Positions 24,368 to 34,335 of a stretch of DNA of 64,000 nucleotides are shown in pieces. The notes under the pieces were generated by a model that saw only the letters and a list, made by a program, of their open reading frames with translations, ran no database searches and was not told the origin of the DNA. The position numbers were made by a program, and so were the translations under genes. The DNA comes from Scolanthus callimorphus (lineage: Eukaryota; Cnidaria; Anthozoa; Actiniaria; Edwardsiidae), in the NCBI GenBank assembly GCA_033964015.1, contig CM066924.1, forward strand, positions 992,001 through 1,056,000. The letters run 5' to 3'. How positions within the stretch are numbered: the first letter of the stretch is position 1; each line of letters starts with the position of its first letter.

Positions 24368-25826
24368 TTGGTGCACTATACTGCATAGCTGTGATAATTT
24401 CACCTGGCTGACGGTATAGCTCGCCATAAACTAGAGTTGGGGATATCCAAAGTTTATTGTAGATATTTAATTATTAGAGACCCGGTGCACTATACTGCAT
24501 AGCTGTGATAATTTCACCTGGCTGACGGTATTGCTCACCATAAACTAGAGTTGGGGATATCCAAAGTTTATTGTAGATATTTAATTATTAGAGACCCGGT
24601 GCACTATACCGCATAGCTGTGATAATTTCACCTGGCTGACGGTATAGCTCGCCAAAAACTAAGGCTGGGGATGTCGAAAGTGCATTGTAGATATTTGATT
24701 ATTATTGATCCGGTGCACTATACTGCATAGCTGTGATAATTTCACCTGGCTGACGGTACAGCTCGCCAAAAACTAAGGCTGGGGATGTCCAAAGTTCATT
24801 GTAGATATTTGATTATTATTGACCCGGTGCACTATATTGCATAGCTGTGATAATTTCACCTGGCTGACGGTATAGCTCACCAAAAACTAGCGGTTGGGAT
24901 GTCCAAAGTTTATTGTAGATATTTAATTATTAGAGACCCGGTGCACTATACCGCATAGCTGTGATAATTTCACCTGGCTGACGGTATAGCTCGCCAAAAC
25001 CTAGCGGTGGGGATGTCCAAAGTTTATTGTAGATATTTAATTATTAGAGACCCGGTGCACTATACTGCATAGCTGTGATAATTTCACCTGGCTGACGGTA
25101 TAGCTCGCCATAAACTAGAGTTGGAGATATCCAAAGTTTATTGTAGATATTTAATTATTAGAGACCCGGTGCACTATACTGCATAGCTGTGATAATTTCA
25201 CCTGGCTGACGGTATTGCTCACCATAAACTAGAGTTGGGGATATCCAAAGTTTATTGTAGATATTTTAGAGACCCGGTGCACTATACCGCATAGCTGTGA
25301 TAATTTCACCTGGCTGACGGTATAGCTCGCCAAAAACTAAGGCTGGGGATGTCGAAAGTGCATTGTAGATATTTGATTATTATTGATCCGGTGCACTATA
25401 CTGCATAGCTGTGATAATTTCACCTGGCTGACGGTACAGCTCGCCAAAAACTAAGGCTGGGGATGTCCAAAGTTCATTGTAGATATTTGATTATTATTGA
25501 CCCGGTGCACTATATTGCATAGCTGTGATAATTTCACCTGGCTGACGGTATAGCTCACCAAAAACTAGCGGTTGGGATGTCCAAAGTTTATTGTAGATAT
25601 TTAATTATTAGAGACCCGGTGCACTATACCGCATAGCTGTGATAATTTCACCTGGCTGACGGTATAGCTCGCCAAAACCTAGCGGTGGGGATGTCCAAAG
25701 TTTATTGTAGATATTTAATTATTAGAGACCCGGTGCACTATACTGCATAGCTGTGATAATTTCACCTGGCTGACGGTATAGCTCGCCAAAACCTAGGGGT
25801 GGGGATGTCCAAAGTTTATTGTACAT
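24368..25826 (+). repeat. Satellite array, 13 units of 114 bp, with a six-unit higher-order repeat
   Basis: The landmark GTGCACTATA starts at 24371, 24485, 24599, 24713, 24827, 24941, 25055, 25169, 25277, 25391, 25505, 25619 and 25733. Every step is 114 bp except one of 108, caused by a 6-bp loss in AATTATTAGAGA. Each unit has an invariant half (GCATAGCTGTGATAATTTCA then CCTGGCTGACGGTA) and a variable half. Variant types follow the order A-B-C-D-E-F twice (units 1-6 and 7-12), plus a last unit with a distinct CTAGGGGTGG variant. So a 684-bp block was duplicated as a whole. The array lies wholly inside the 3.95-kb TIR element. There is no long open frame. Confidence 0.95.
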
Positions 25827-26759
25827 TATATTACTAAACGTCTGTGAAATAATATTCTCAAGAAATTCAGAAAAACAGTGCTCTTGAAGTTAGACAAAAA
25901 TAGCTAAGCTTTCTACGTAAATTGTTAACTTTGTTAAGGTGATGAACGCGTGTTATAGGTCAGTAGTGGAGCTCACTAATCCAGTGGGCGTAGCAAAGGA
26001 CGACACACACGCTCTGTAGTTTAATATTCCTGGACTCTTTTTGACCTTGTGTGTATGATATTTATTGAGCGGTTCTGTCAGCACTGAGCATTAATCCTTG
26101 GGTGTGAATAGGATGATTACCCGGTTTTACTGCATTGAGCGTGGCATAATATTACGGCCCCTGTGGAGCAAAAGTGGACATGAAATGTTCACTAGCCACA
26201 GGGGGGCCAAAATCTAGAACGGGGTTAAGCTCCTCATGCTATGTGCATTTTCCACTCTCGTGTTCACGGTCAAGAGCCTGACAAAGGGTAGGCAAGATAC
26301 CACAGGAAGCCCGGTCAATCTCTAGAAAGGCGACACTGCTATCTTGATATGTGTATGGCGCAGCTGAACATCCATGTCCCCACCCTTCCCCGAGGTTGGG
26401 GGGGTGGTGGTTACAATTGACTGGTGCATAAACAAACACTGAATAAAACCCAAATTGATTGTGAAAATAGCGCTTCTCTTGTAAAGTACAGCACAGATAG
26501 CTAAAATAAACGTACATCTCATCATTGTGAACATTTATTTGGTCTCAGACGTACCTTAAAAGGCATAAAATGCAGTAAAACCCGGCATTACAAAAGCGGA
26601 GATGTTTCGCCAGGCGATATCAGAAGATCTCATGGGTGAGTGCTATCTCCTGTCTACATCCCCCATCGCAAAATGTGTCGTCGTGATTGTGAGGCTCAAC
26701 AGCCGTACGTCCAGCACGCCACGTTCAAACTGCCCCTGAGGCGACATTAAGTCCGCCAT

Positions 26760-27206
26760 CTTGGATTAGTAATATGACCCCGGTTACTGATTAAACCGCC
26801 CGGTTAATGGCTAATAGCCTACCGGCGGGTCACGAAGCACTCGCAAGGCTAGGGAATAAAATCGCGTCTCACAAAGAAGTGTTGAAAGATATTTAAAATC
26901 TATTGACATATTTGAATTCCTCGAGGTTCAAAGCACTGAGGTCACTCATCAAACCCGAAGTGACGCGCAATCGAACAAGAATATTGAAGCAACATATGAA
27001 AGGAACTGTTGTGTAATGGCGGAAGCTTCATCGAAATAAATCGAGAATTCGATTTGATATTTTAGTCTTATCGGAGTTTTCCTGCTCTAGTGAGAAATGA
27101 TTTCATAATCCATATCTCTTTGTTTCTTCGAATCTGCGGTCCGATTTTCTCTTGTTTGAGATGTGTTCGAGTCGTAGCTCAACTTAATATCGCAGTCAAT
27201 ATTTTT
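26760..27206. other. Unassigned flank between the host repeat and the N-RAG relic
   Basis: I see no exon or element here with support. The sequence just before 27207 could have been the 5' UTR or promoter of the decayed gene that follows. Confidence 0.3.
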
Positions 27207-27520
27207 ATGGCAAGCGCGTCGGAGGCAGATCACTTTCAAATACTTCAGGGCCTCTGCCGCGTTTGTGGAAAGCGCCTGAAGAAGCTAAAAGAGCGCTACG
27301 AAGTCTAGCTATGCTTGCATTGATCACAAATAAATGCTAGAGCAAAAATACAGCATAAACAGTGAGAACAGCCTGATACATATATGCACCCGCCGCGCGG
27401 CGTTTCTGCAATCCGGTGCTTTGTGTGAAAACCCCAAAGTTTTGGCAAATACACATTAAGAACTGCCCAACGCGGGCCATGGAGATAAAAAGCAAAGCGA
27501 GGGGGATTCAGGGCGTCTAA
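27207..27520 (+). pseudogene. Decayed RAG1 N-terminal-like (N-RAG) zinc-binding gene fragment
   Basis: The first frame opens at ATG 27207 (MASASEADHFQILQ) and reads LCRVCGKRLKK, a CxxC finger start seen in N-RAG-type proteins, then hits TAG at 27306. The next frame at once reads SYACIDHK (27307-27330), ends at TAA 27331, and continues LEQKYSINSEN. A third frame gives MHPP, then RRFCNP and FWQIHIKNC, ending with TAA 27518-27520. The order LCRxCG - YxC - HPPxxFC - WxxHxxxC is what I expect of the family (established pattern recalled from RAG1-like N-terminal domains of invertebrate mobile elements; not searched). At least one frameshift, one stop and another frameshift break it, so I call it a relic. 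Sequencing error or unusual splicing is less likely. No catalytic RAG1 core was seen nearby. Confidence 0.5.
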
Positions 27521-29640
27521 TAAAGACAAATGCGTGCTGCAGTCGGGCCGGGGGCTAGAAGTTTGAAATAAGCGAGTCAAAAAAGAGGAACTTTCAAATT
27601 TGCTTGAATATTTTAGGAAAAAAACCTCAGCTCAGAATGTTGGGCAGAGATTTTCGTTAAAAGCGAAAAAGAGCGCGCATACTCCGTTTGTCAAGCAGCC
27701 ATTAATATAAATTATAGAGACGCAAAGGCTGTGCCCCGTTTGTCAGGTAACCATTATAGAGACCGAAAGCCTCCACACGTCGCTCCCCCCGGCTATTGTC
27801 GGCATACGACGGCAATTTGTGGACTTTAAGCAAATCTTGTGAAAGGTTGTGGTATCACTTGTGCTTTGGACACACATTTGTCGGCCTAATGCTTACTGGT
27901 CCCCACTCATTAACCGGCCCCACCCAAGATGTTGCAAAGGCATTGTTACAAGTCAGTGAGTGTAAATGAGCTTAGAAGTTCTGAGGCACAGAAATGCAAA
28001 AGGAGCTACTGACCAATGCCTTTGGCAAGGAGCTGGTGCTAGAAATTATAAATCCCTCCCTATAAAAGCAGACATTGGAGTCTGTTAAGCAATGCTACTT
28101 TTGTATGTGAAATGTGCAACCCGAAACTATCTGTAACACCTACCACATGGACATTTCCAAACCAAAATTCCCTATTCAAGCAGATAACTTGTACCACCTA
28201 CTCTTTACTATTTTGCAAATGCCTACAGTGGTTTATGTATGAAATTTTAATGCTCCCCCCCCCCCCCCCCCCTACACCTCTTCGGTGCCGCCCCCACTTG
28301 CTATACACATTTGGTGATTAATGGATTAAAAAGATTATTACTGTAGCCTTTAGTGAATGTTATGGACTTTAGCCTAGGTTTGTTTCACTATATTTCCATA
28401 TACACGTACAAATTTGTTTAACAGAGTATATCAGCCAGTTCTAAACTAAAGAGTGTTTTCACCTCCAGATCAAAGAAAATACTGTTACAGAATTTGCAGC
28501 CTTGGCGCTAGCTTTCCAAGTGAAACCCCGGAGTTTATATATTTACGAAATTCGTTGTTAACTTTATATACATATGCGATACAAAATTTGCCAAAAACTG
28601 TGAAACCCTCCCTCCAAAGTTTCGAATGTTGGAAAATCATGTTATTGACTTCATCATGGAATGGAATGAGTTTCCTCTCGGCTTCACTCAATTAACTAAA
28701 TAACGAGTCCATTCGCCAACGAGCTAAAACAACTCAATAGTTCACGACCATACATCCCGCATCACGACGTCTGAAAAAAAATATTGAGGAACACAACATT
28801 AGAGTCTTTCCTGAATAAAGAGCAAAATACCCTTAGAGGAAAGCAGAAACTTCAGGGACCGAGCTGGAAACTCAAGTGAGATATATATTATAATTAAGCT
28901 TATAAAAGTCATAAAGATCAGGTCGATGGCTGCGAGGGAAAGAAATGTAAATTAAACTGACTTGAATCTGAAAACTCGATGAAGAGTCGAAATTTGCAAT
29001 AAGCATAAGTTAAATATAGGGTTTTCGCTTGCTCGAGTTGATCTGCGATCTGTGAACATCCAAAAACCTATAATTTAAGCTTAAAGGAAATCCTACAGGG
29101 AAAGGAGAGGATCACACCGAGCTCCTTCTTGTGCTTTAACTGTTTTCAATATGGCGGATTAGCGATTTAACGGTCGAATATCTGGATCAAGTTGTAGCTC
29201 GTAAAACGCAAACAAGAGAAAAACTTACCACGCCAGTCGATAGCATAAACATCCATGTCTTCGGATCCATTAGTCTCTAGAACAGGAAAACTCCGAAAAT
29301 TTTGGAAATTTGAATTTACGAATGCCATTACTAGACATCTGGATAACAGTGAGAATTTAGAGGCCTTAATTTCACGGCGCGGTGAGCGAATACTCAAAGG
29401 AATTCCGCCGTTCTATCGCTTGTGTTCGACAGCGCCATCTTGCCTCTTGTCACTGTGCCAAAATCTTGACTATAACCTCTTTAGAAGTTGTCTTTTTATT
29501 GGTTGAAAATCCAATGACGCTCTAAGTCTACCAGTAAACAAAGCCGTCTTTTGTTGCTAATGAAGCGTTGCTATGCTTTTGGGCAACGCCGCGGGTACGA
29601 TGGACCGAGGGCGCGCATAACTAAATGTCGCCTCCGGAGG
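27521..29640. other. Non-coding or unassigned region
   Basis: No gene supported. It contains a 16-C run near 28255 and a few open frames with no known motif. A direct repeat of TTTGTCA(A/G)G...ACCATTA.TA at about 27690 and 27740 suggests a local duplication. A minus-strand segment at 29229-29320 ends in a good donor (GTAAGT at 29228-29223) after codons MDVYAIDWR, but no partner exon could be found. Confidence 0.3.
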
Positions 29641-29649
29641 TGGCGTGCC

Positions 29650-29770
29650 AGCCCGTTGAAGCGACCTCGAATAAAATCGTGTTATGCAAATCGCGGCCGG
29701 CTGCAAATCTCGCCCTTCGTAGGGAATCATTCTTCGTAGCGAATATGTTGCTGCTCCTAACGTCGCAGCA
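29650..29770 (+). repeat. Fragment of the TGCTGCGA host repeat
   Basis: This stretch (AGCCCGTTGAAGCGACCTCG through CTAACGTCGCAGCA) is nearly identical to the reverse complement of 38417-38540, and it ends at the same TCGCAGCA terminus. It is therefore a truncated copy of the same family as at 21.5-26.7 kb and 38.4-39.2 kb. Confidence 0.8.
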
Positions 29771-30319
29771 ATAATAATTACCAGAAAAAAGACCGTTGTG
29801 ACGAAAGTTTTAAATTTCTCACTGAAATGAAATTGAGAGAAGGTAATCTTCAAATTCAGAGGTTAGCAAAATTTTACGTTGCCGGCATCTCATGCACGCA
29901 CGCGCGCCAAACGTTCCTCTGACAGACGCCAAAGCCCGTGTCAGCCACTCCTTTGTTATTGTTTTCGTTCGATATTACAAGACGAATTGCGTGTAGAAAT
30001 CTCTAGATCAACATCTAAAAATACACGTTCATATTTGATTTATCAAATTCAATCGAGAATCCTCTAAATCAGCCGATGGAAATGGATGCTTTCTCCGACT
30101 TGGAATGTTGCTATGCTGTCAAAATGGCGGCTGACACAGACTCTTTAAGTAAACCCTGGTAAACCTTGATGGAAATCTTGTGGATAGCTTTGATCCGATA
30201 ACGGAAGCTAACGGGCTGGGGCAAAACCAATTCAACATTTGATTCAAAATTTGTGAATATTTATTCAACAATTTCTTCATGAACAAGCTTTCAGAACCGG
30301 ACGAAACTCGGTGAGTATT

Positions 30320-30957
30320 TTACTACCGCAGCTACCGAAACAGGTAGAGCGTTTATCGGGCTCTACAAAAAGCGCTCGTCTCCAGATAAAAACGTTGGCG
30401 AGTCTGATTGCATTCCTTCGCACGAAATCAATCATGCGTTCAGTCGCTGCCACAGAAATCGTTCAAATTTGGGAAATTACACACTGATTTGTATTTCTTA
30501 CCTCATAAAATTAGTAGAAAACATGAGCAGATGCCTTTTCTTGTGTTTTAAGTTGAAAATTTTTGAGTTGCACGCATCGCTGACCTCAGTAAAGGAATTC
30601 AAACTAAATCGTGAATGCATATCAAGAAAACATTGTCGTCTTTCTAGAGATAGACCGGGCTTCCTGTGGTGTCTCGTCTACCTTGTTTCCAGGTTCTTGA
30701 CCGTGAAAAACACAGCAGAAAATGCACAGAACATATTTTCTCGAGTATATTTGAGTTCTGGTTGAGTTTGAAGTATTCTACGTCAATAAAAATAGTGAAA
30801 AACTTGCTGGGATTCCAAATATGGTATGCAGATACTTCCTTATAAGGAAGTTGAAGAAAGTCGACAATTTTTAAGGGAATTTTCTTGATATGTTTTTGTC
30901 TGGAAACGAGTGTTTTTTCTCGAGCTTAATAAACGCTCTACCTGTTTCGGTAGTAAG
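30320..30957. mobile_element. Inverted-repeat element, ends CTACCGAAACAGGTAGAGCG
   Basis: The left end at 30336 and right end near 30954 are inverted copies over ~25 bp (CTACCGAAACAGGTAGAGCG then TTTAT). The left end carries a 9-bp local duplication (CGCAGCTAC). The interior from 30645 to 30900 holds segments matching, in reverse, 26237-26325 and 23400-23520 of the 3.95-kb TIR element, so the two element types share modules. No coding capacity was recognised. Confidence 0.6.
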
Positions 30958-31193
30958 ACCTCGTCCACACTACACCGTTTTCAAACGAAAACGGATACTT
31001 TTTGCTCCGTTTTCAAAAAGATTTGCGTCCACACTTATCGTTTTCGCCCGTCCTCACTACAACGCTATCCGTACAAAACGCTCTTATGCATTCAGTGCGC
31101 ATGCTCAAACAAGCTCAACGCATGCGCATTTCGATCTGTTGGCCCGGGAAACTGGTCGGGTTTGCTGCGTTTTCTAAATCACTGAAAACGTAA
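30958..31193. repeat. GTCCACACT-type short repeat
   Basis: Begins CCTCGTCCACACTACACCG and contains repeated CGTTTTC-rich words in both orientations (AAACGAAAACGG, CCGTTTTC). It is similar in style to the small MITE at 22732. The overlapping short frames are artefacts of the repeat. Confidence 0.45.
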
Positions 31194-33168
31194 GTTCGGG
31201 AAAAGTTGAATCGTGTTGAATCATGTTCAATGATGTTGAACCCTTCATCATTCCTGAAAAGGATCCGTAAACATAAAGCTTCCCGTCGTGTAAAATAAGT
31301 CAAATCTTCACAAGTGCTTTATTTTAGCAATTTAAAAAATTGCTGCATCTATTGGGCATCGCTGAACATTCTGCGCTGAGAATAACAATCAAGAGTGTTC
31401 TTCTATTCTGCAGGAAAACAGGAAATATTTCACTTCCTATAATTATCAGACAAAACTTGCGACGAAAATGATGAAAACGACAATACCAGACGAAGGAAAT
31501 CTTGCTCGCCAAATCCACCGTAATTAATTGACAACGCCAAAAACGCACATTGTGGTTTGAAAGAACGATTTCGCTTCAATTATTGTGGGCTAGAGCTTAC
31601 AAACCAGATTTTCCTGTAAGTCGCACGCTAATAGCATAACGCCGATTTGTGGCGACAATATTTTTAGGGTGGAAGCGATTAATTCTTGAAGAGACACACC
31701 CTGGAATATGTAAAATTGGAATAACGATTTGATTAGCAATGTTAGCTACTGTGCAGCTATACTGAAAATGAAAAGGAACTGGAATTCGCATTGTATCAGA
31801 ATTTTTATGTAAGACTAGGCACAAGCTTTCGCTATCAAATTTCCAAATTTCACAACAGTTCATTTTAATTTTGCTTATTTCTTGTGAAACGAACAACACA
31901 GTACCCGAAATTGCGCCCGATACAGGCGTATTTATACGCCTAAACATTTTCGTTTTACGCCTAATATTTTTCACCTAGGCGTAAAATAACGACTGCGTTT
32001 TCAGTTTTTGTAGTGTGCTCCTGCAGGATTTACTGGTACAAGGCGTAAAATTACGACTACGAATATTTCTCAATTTTGAGTTCTGCAAAAAAGGCAAGTT
32101 GTATAACTATAATCATTGGATTGAACTGATTTCACGCTAACTGATGACTGTTGTACGTGCCGTATGCGATAGGACATGACCCAGAGAGGGGCACGGCCCG
32201 TGAATCTAGTTTGATATTTTTAAACTTTGGATTTTCATGAGTTGTTTTTAACAATACTTAGCGATTCTATGGTGTTTCTTTGTAAAATCAAACTGGTTAT
32301 ACAGGGATTTTTTTTTTTTTACAAAATGCAGGTTTCTCTTGTTGTTCAACCTTGGCGTGTATCCATTTGCACATAAAAGCGGAAAACACGTTGTTAATAT
32401 AATAAAGCCAATCAATTCTCTAACACAACCGTTGCCTTGTTTTGCGGAATTCCGAAACGTGCTTACAACAAAAATACCTCGTATCTACCTGTCTCAGTAA
32501 TTTTCTGGCTCGCAACATGGCGCGGCGGCGTGCTCGGCTTGCTCGATTCCGTAAACCCCTCGGGACCGGAAGTCAAATAACACACAAATCCGGAAGTCGT
32601 TCCACGCCTCATCCGGGAAGTCGACTTACTTGGAGTTTTTCCAACGAACATGATTTAAAAACTCGCAAAATCAAAATTCTCATGGGAATGTCGAACCGAC
32701 ATTTTTAAATTCTGCCGTAGAGAGACTTTAGGCCGTTCGACTGATTCCCACAAGATTTTCGCCTAAATGCGATGTGAATCATGTCGCGCGAGTTTCTTGG
32801 CTTAAAAACTCGGCACGGGATCGCTTGTCTCGCAGGCTAAGTTTTACGGTAATTATTCCACTTGAATCTTGACACTGATCCCCCTAAACTGCACTACGTC
32901 CAGCATGAATGACAAAAGCTTTGGATCTGAAGGGTTTTGAGCTTCTAAAACCGTTATCAGTGGGTTAACTAGACATGTGTCTGATCGGCGTAACATATAG
33001 TCGGCCAAAAAGTTTATGCTAATAAAGCAACAGTAAAAGTACTGAACTCAATCCGTTTAAATCGAATTTTCGACCCATCCTTTTCTCTGAAACTGGTCAG
33101 AGGTCAGAGTGATCTTTAGTTATAGTCATAGGGCAGCAATTGTGATATTTTTAAGTTTCTAGCTGTAT
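31194..33168. other. Unassigned region
   Basis: No exon supported. Around 31925-32060 the word GGCGTAAAAT(A/T)ACGACT occurs twice and TACGCCTA-type words occur inverted, suggesting a small decayed inverted repeat. Confidence 0.3.
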
Positions 33169-33169
33169 T

Positions 33170-33346
33170 CACAGGAAATTTCGGCAGAAACCCACCCATA
33201 CAAAAAGCTGCATTTCCCATGGTAGAAGAATGGGAAGTGTTCGAATTTCCCATGGCTATCCGTGTCAATTCCGTACACTTCCCATGCGTGTGCCTTGGGA
33301 AATTCAGCTTTTCCCATGGATGGTTTCTGCCGAAATTCCGTGATTA
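33170..33346. mobile_element. MITE copy 1, ends ACAGGAAATTTCGGCAGAAA
   Basis: About 176 bp with inverted ends (GAAATTTCGGCAGAAACC and its complement) and internal CTTCCCAT / ATGGGAAG words on both strands. The same element lies at 44987-45163 in the opposite orientation, with high similarity throughout. Confidence 0.8.
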
Positions 33347-34199
33347 GAGCAACACAAGAAACATAACATTGTCACACCCATCGGACACTTTTTAACGAAA
33401 TCGAAACGGAGCGGAACTCAAGCACGCGTACGGCGGCAGCACAACTCAACAGGTCTTGTCGCATTTCGAAAGCGCGAAAGGAGGCAGAGGCGACAAAGGG
33501 TCTGGATTTCTGTGACCGTGAGTTCTTTAGATATTCCATCACTTGCTTTTGGTAATTCAATTTGCACGTAGTTGATTTAACTAGCCTGTTTGGCGCCCTT
33601 GGTATACGAATCTTCCATTCATTTACACGGAACCTCAATCATATGCCATCTTAGGGAGTGGTCATGGGGGCTACAATTTGAAAAAAAAAGCTGAACAATT
33701 TTGACGCCCCCCCCCCCCCCCCGGTTAATGGTTAGTTACGAAACAATTAAGTTATCCAGTTGTACCATCTGATACACCTGTTTTCAGGTTGATGATTTCT
33801 CTCCGAATGAGCTCTGACTGACGAAGATTTGTCGAAACAAAAGACTTTGTCTAGGACGCTTGTGTAATGCCATGGCGCAGAGACTTAGAGATCCGGGAGG
33901 CAGAATAAGAGGTAGCGGACAAACTGGACCGCGTGTGCAAGTGGAAGTTATAGTTTCCTGTCGGGCCGTCTAATCGTCCACCAAATTATACTTGAACATT
34001 ATCCTTGTGCTCTTCTTGAAAGACAACATCCAGTACCGCCAATCAAACCATCTAATGCTGCGTTTGCACGAGAGCTGAAACACGAGGGCTAATTTTTTTC
34101 TAAATCTATCTCGTCCGTTTTCACCTCCTGTGAGACATCGCAAATGCCAATGTGTTGTTGCCTCCATACGGTCTACTGCGGCGACATTTGTACTAACTT
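33347..34199. other. Unassigned region
   Basis: No gene seen. It contains an 18-C run near 33705-33722. Confidence 0.3.
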
Positions 34200-34204
34200 G
34201 TACC

Positions 34205-34335
34205 TGGTGTTTAAAGTTAGGTAATCAGGTCTTGCCTTGTCATAGTCCTTGTTTCGCGAAGTGCAGTCAACTGGCTTTTCGTCGCGCAGAAAGCCAGTCT
34301 AGTGCTCTAAGCGAAACAAGGCAAGGACCTGTACA
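34205..34335. repeat. Imperfect hairpin (foldback)
   Basis: CAGGTCTTGCCTTGTCATAG and GTCCTTGTTTCGC on the left pair with GCGAAACAAGGCAAGGACCTG-like sequence on the right. A second inner pair, ACTGGCTTTTCG / GAAAGCCAGT, lies between. It looks like a short non-autonomous inverted-repeat transposon. Confidence 0.6.

Larger units (their letters stand above)
22483..26428. mobile_element. 3.95-kb TIR element with TAA target duplication (PIF/Harbinger-like, non-autonomous)
   Basis: The ends form ~54-bp inverted repeats beginning TGCACCAGTCAATTGTAA, with a CACCACCCCCCCAACCTCGG block next. TAA stands immediately outside both ends (22480-22482 and 26429-26431). The paralogous host repeat has one TTA (minus-strand TAA) at 38820-38822 and joins the two flanks exactly, proving a precise insertion of 3946 bp. 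A 3-bp TWA duplication is the hallmark of PIF/Harbinger transposons (family knowledge), but no transposase or Myb-like gene is recognisable, so this is a non-autonomous member. Inside are a small MITE (22732-22893), segments shared with 30.6-30.9 kb, and a 13-unit satellite array. A 612-bp relative with the same first 18 bases lies at 57132-57743. Confidence 0.85.
21552..26735 (+). repeat. Host repeat (filled copy), interrupted by two later insertions
   Basis: Outside the two inserts, this region (21552-21707, 22271-22482, 26429-26735) matches the minus strand of 38417-39174 nearly base for base. It starts with TGCTGCGAGCGCGATTTTAC. The other end of the family, seen at 29770 and 38417, ends in the complement of TGCTGCGA, giving an 8-bp inverted terminus. 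This copy is interrupted at 21708-22270 by a MITE and at 22483-26428 by a 3.95-kb element. Its right end diverges near 26735. The repeat carries no recognisable protein. Confidence 0.8.

Noticed and set aside
24368..25826. CRISPR-like array
   Set aside because: Repeats of 114 bp are contiguous with no unique spacers, and the genome is eukaryotic; it is a satellite.
24368..25826. Hammerhead ribozyme in the 114-bp unit
   Set aside because: CTGACGG is present, but no CUGAUGA...GAAA pairing at the right spacing was found.
29229..29320. Possible first exon on the minus strand ending at GTAAGT
   Set aside because: Good donor, but no matching downstream exon or known protein start; chance donors are common.
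30279..30310. Possible first exon MNKLSEPDETR followed by GTGAGT
   Set aside because: Too short to support; the following sequence is a transposon and no second exon was found.
31597..31974. 125-codon minus-strand frame
   Set aside because: It begins at a GTG. Though it contains several Cys residues, no domain is recognisable.
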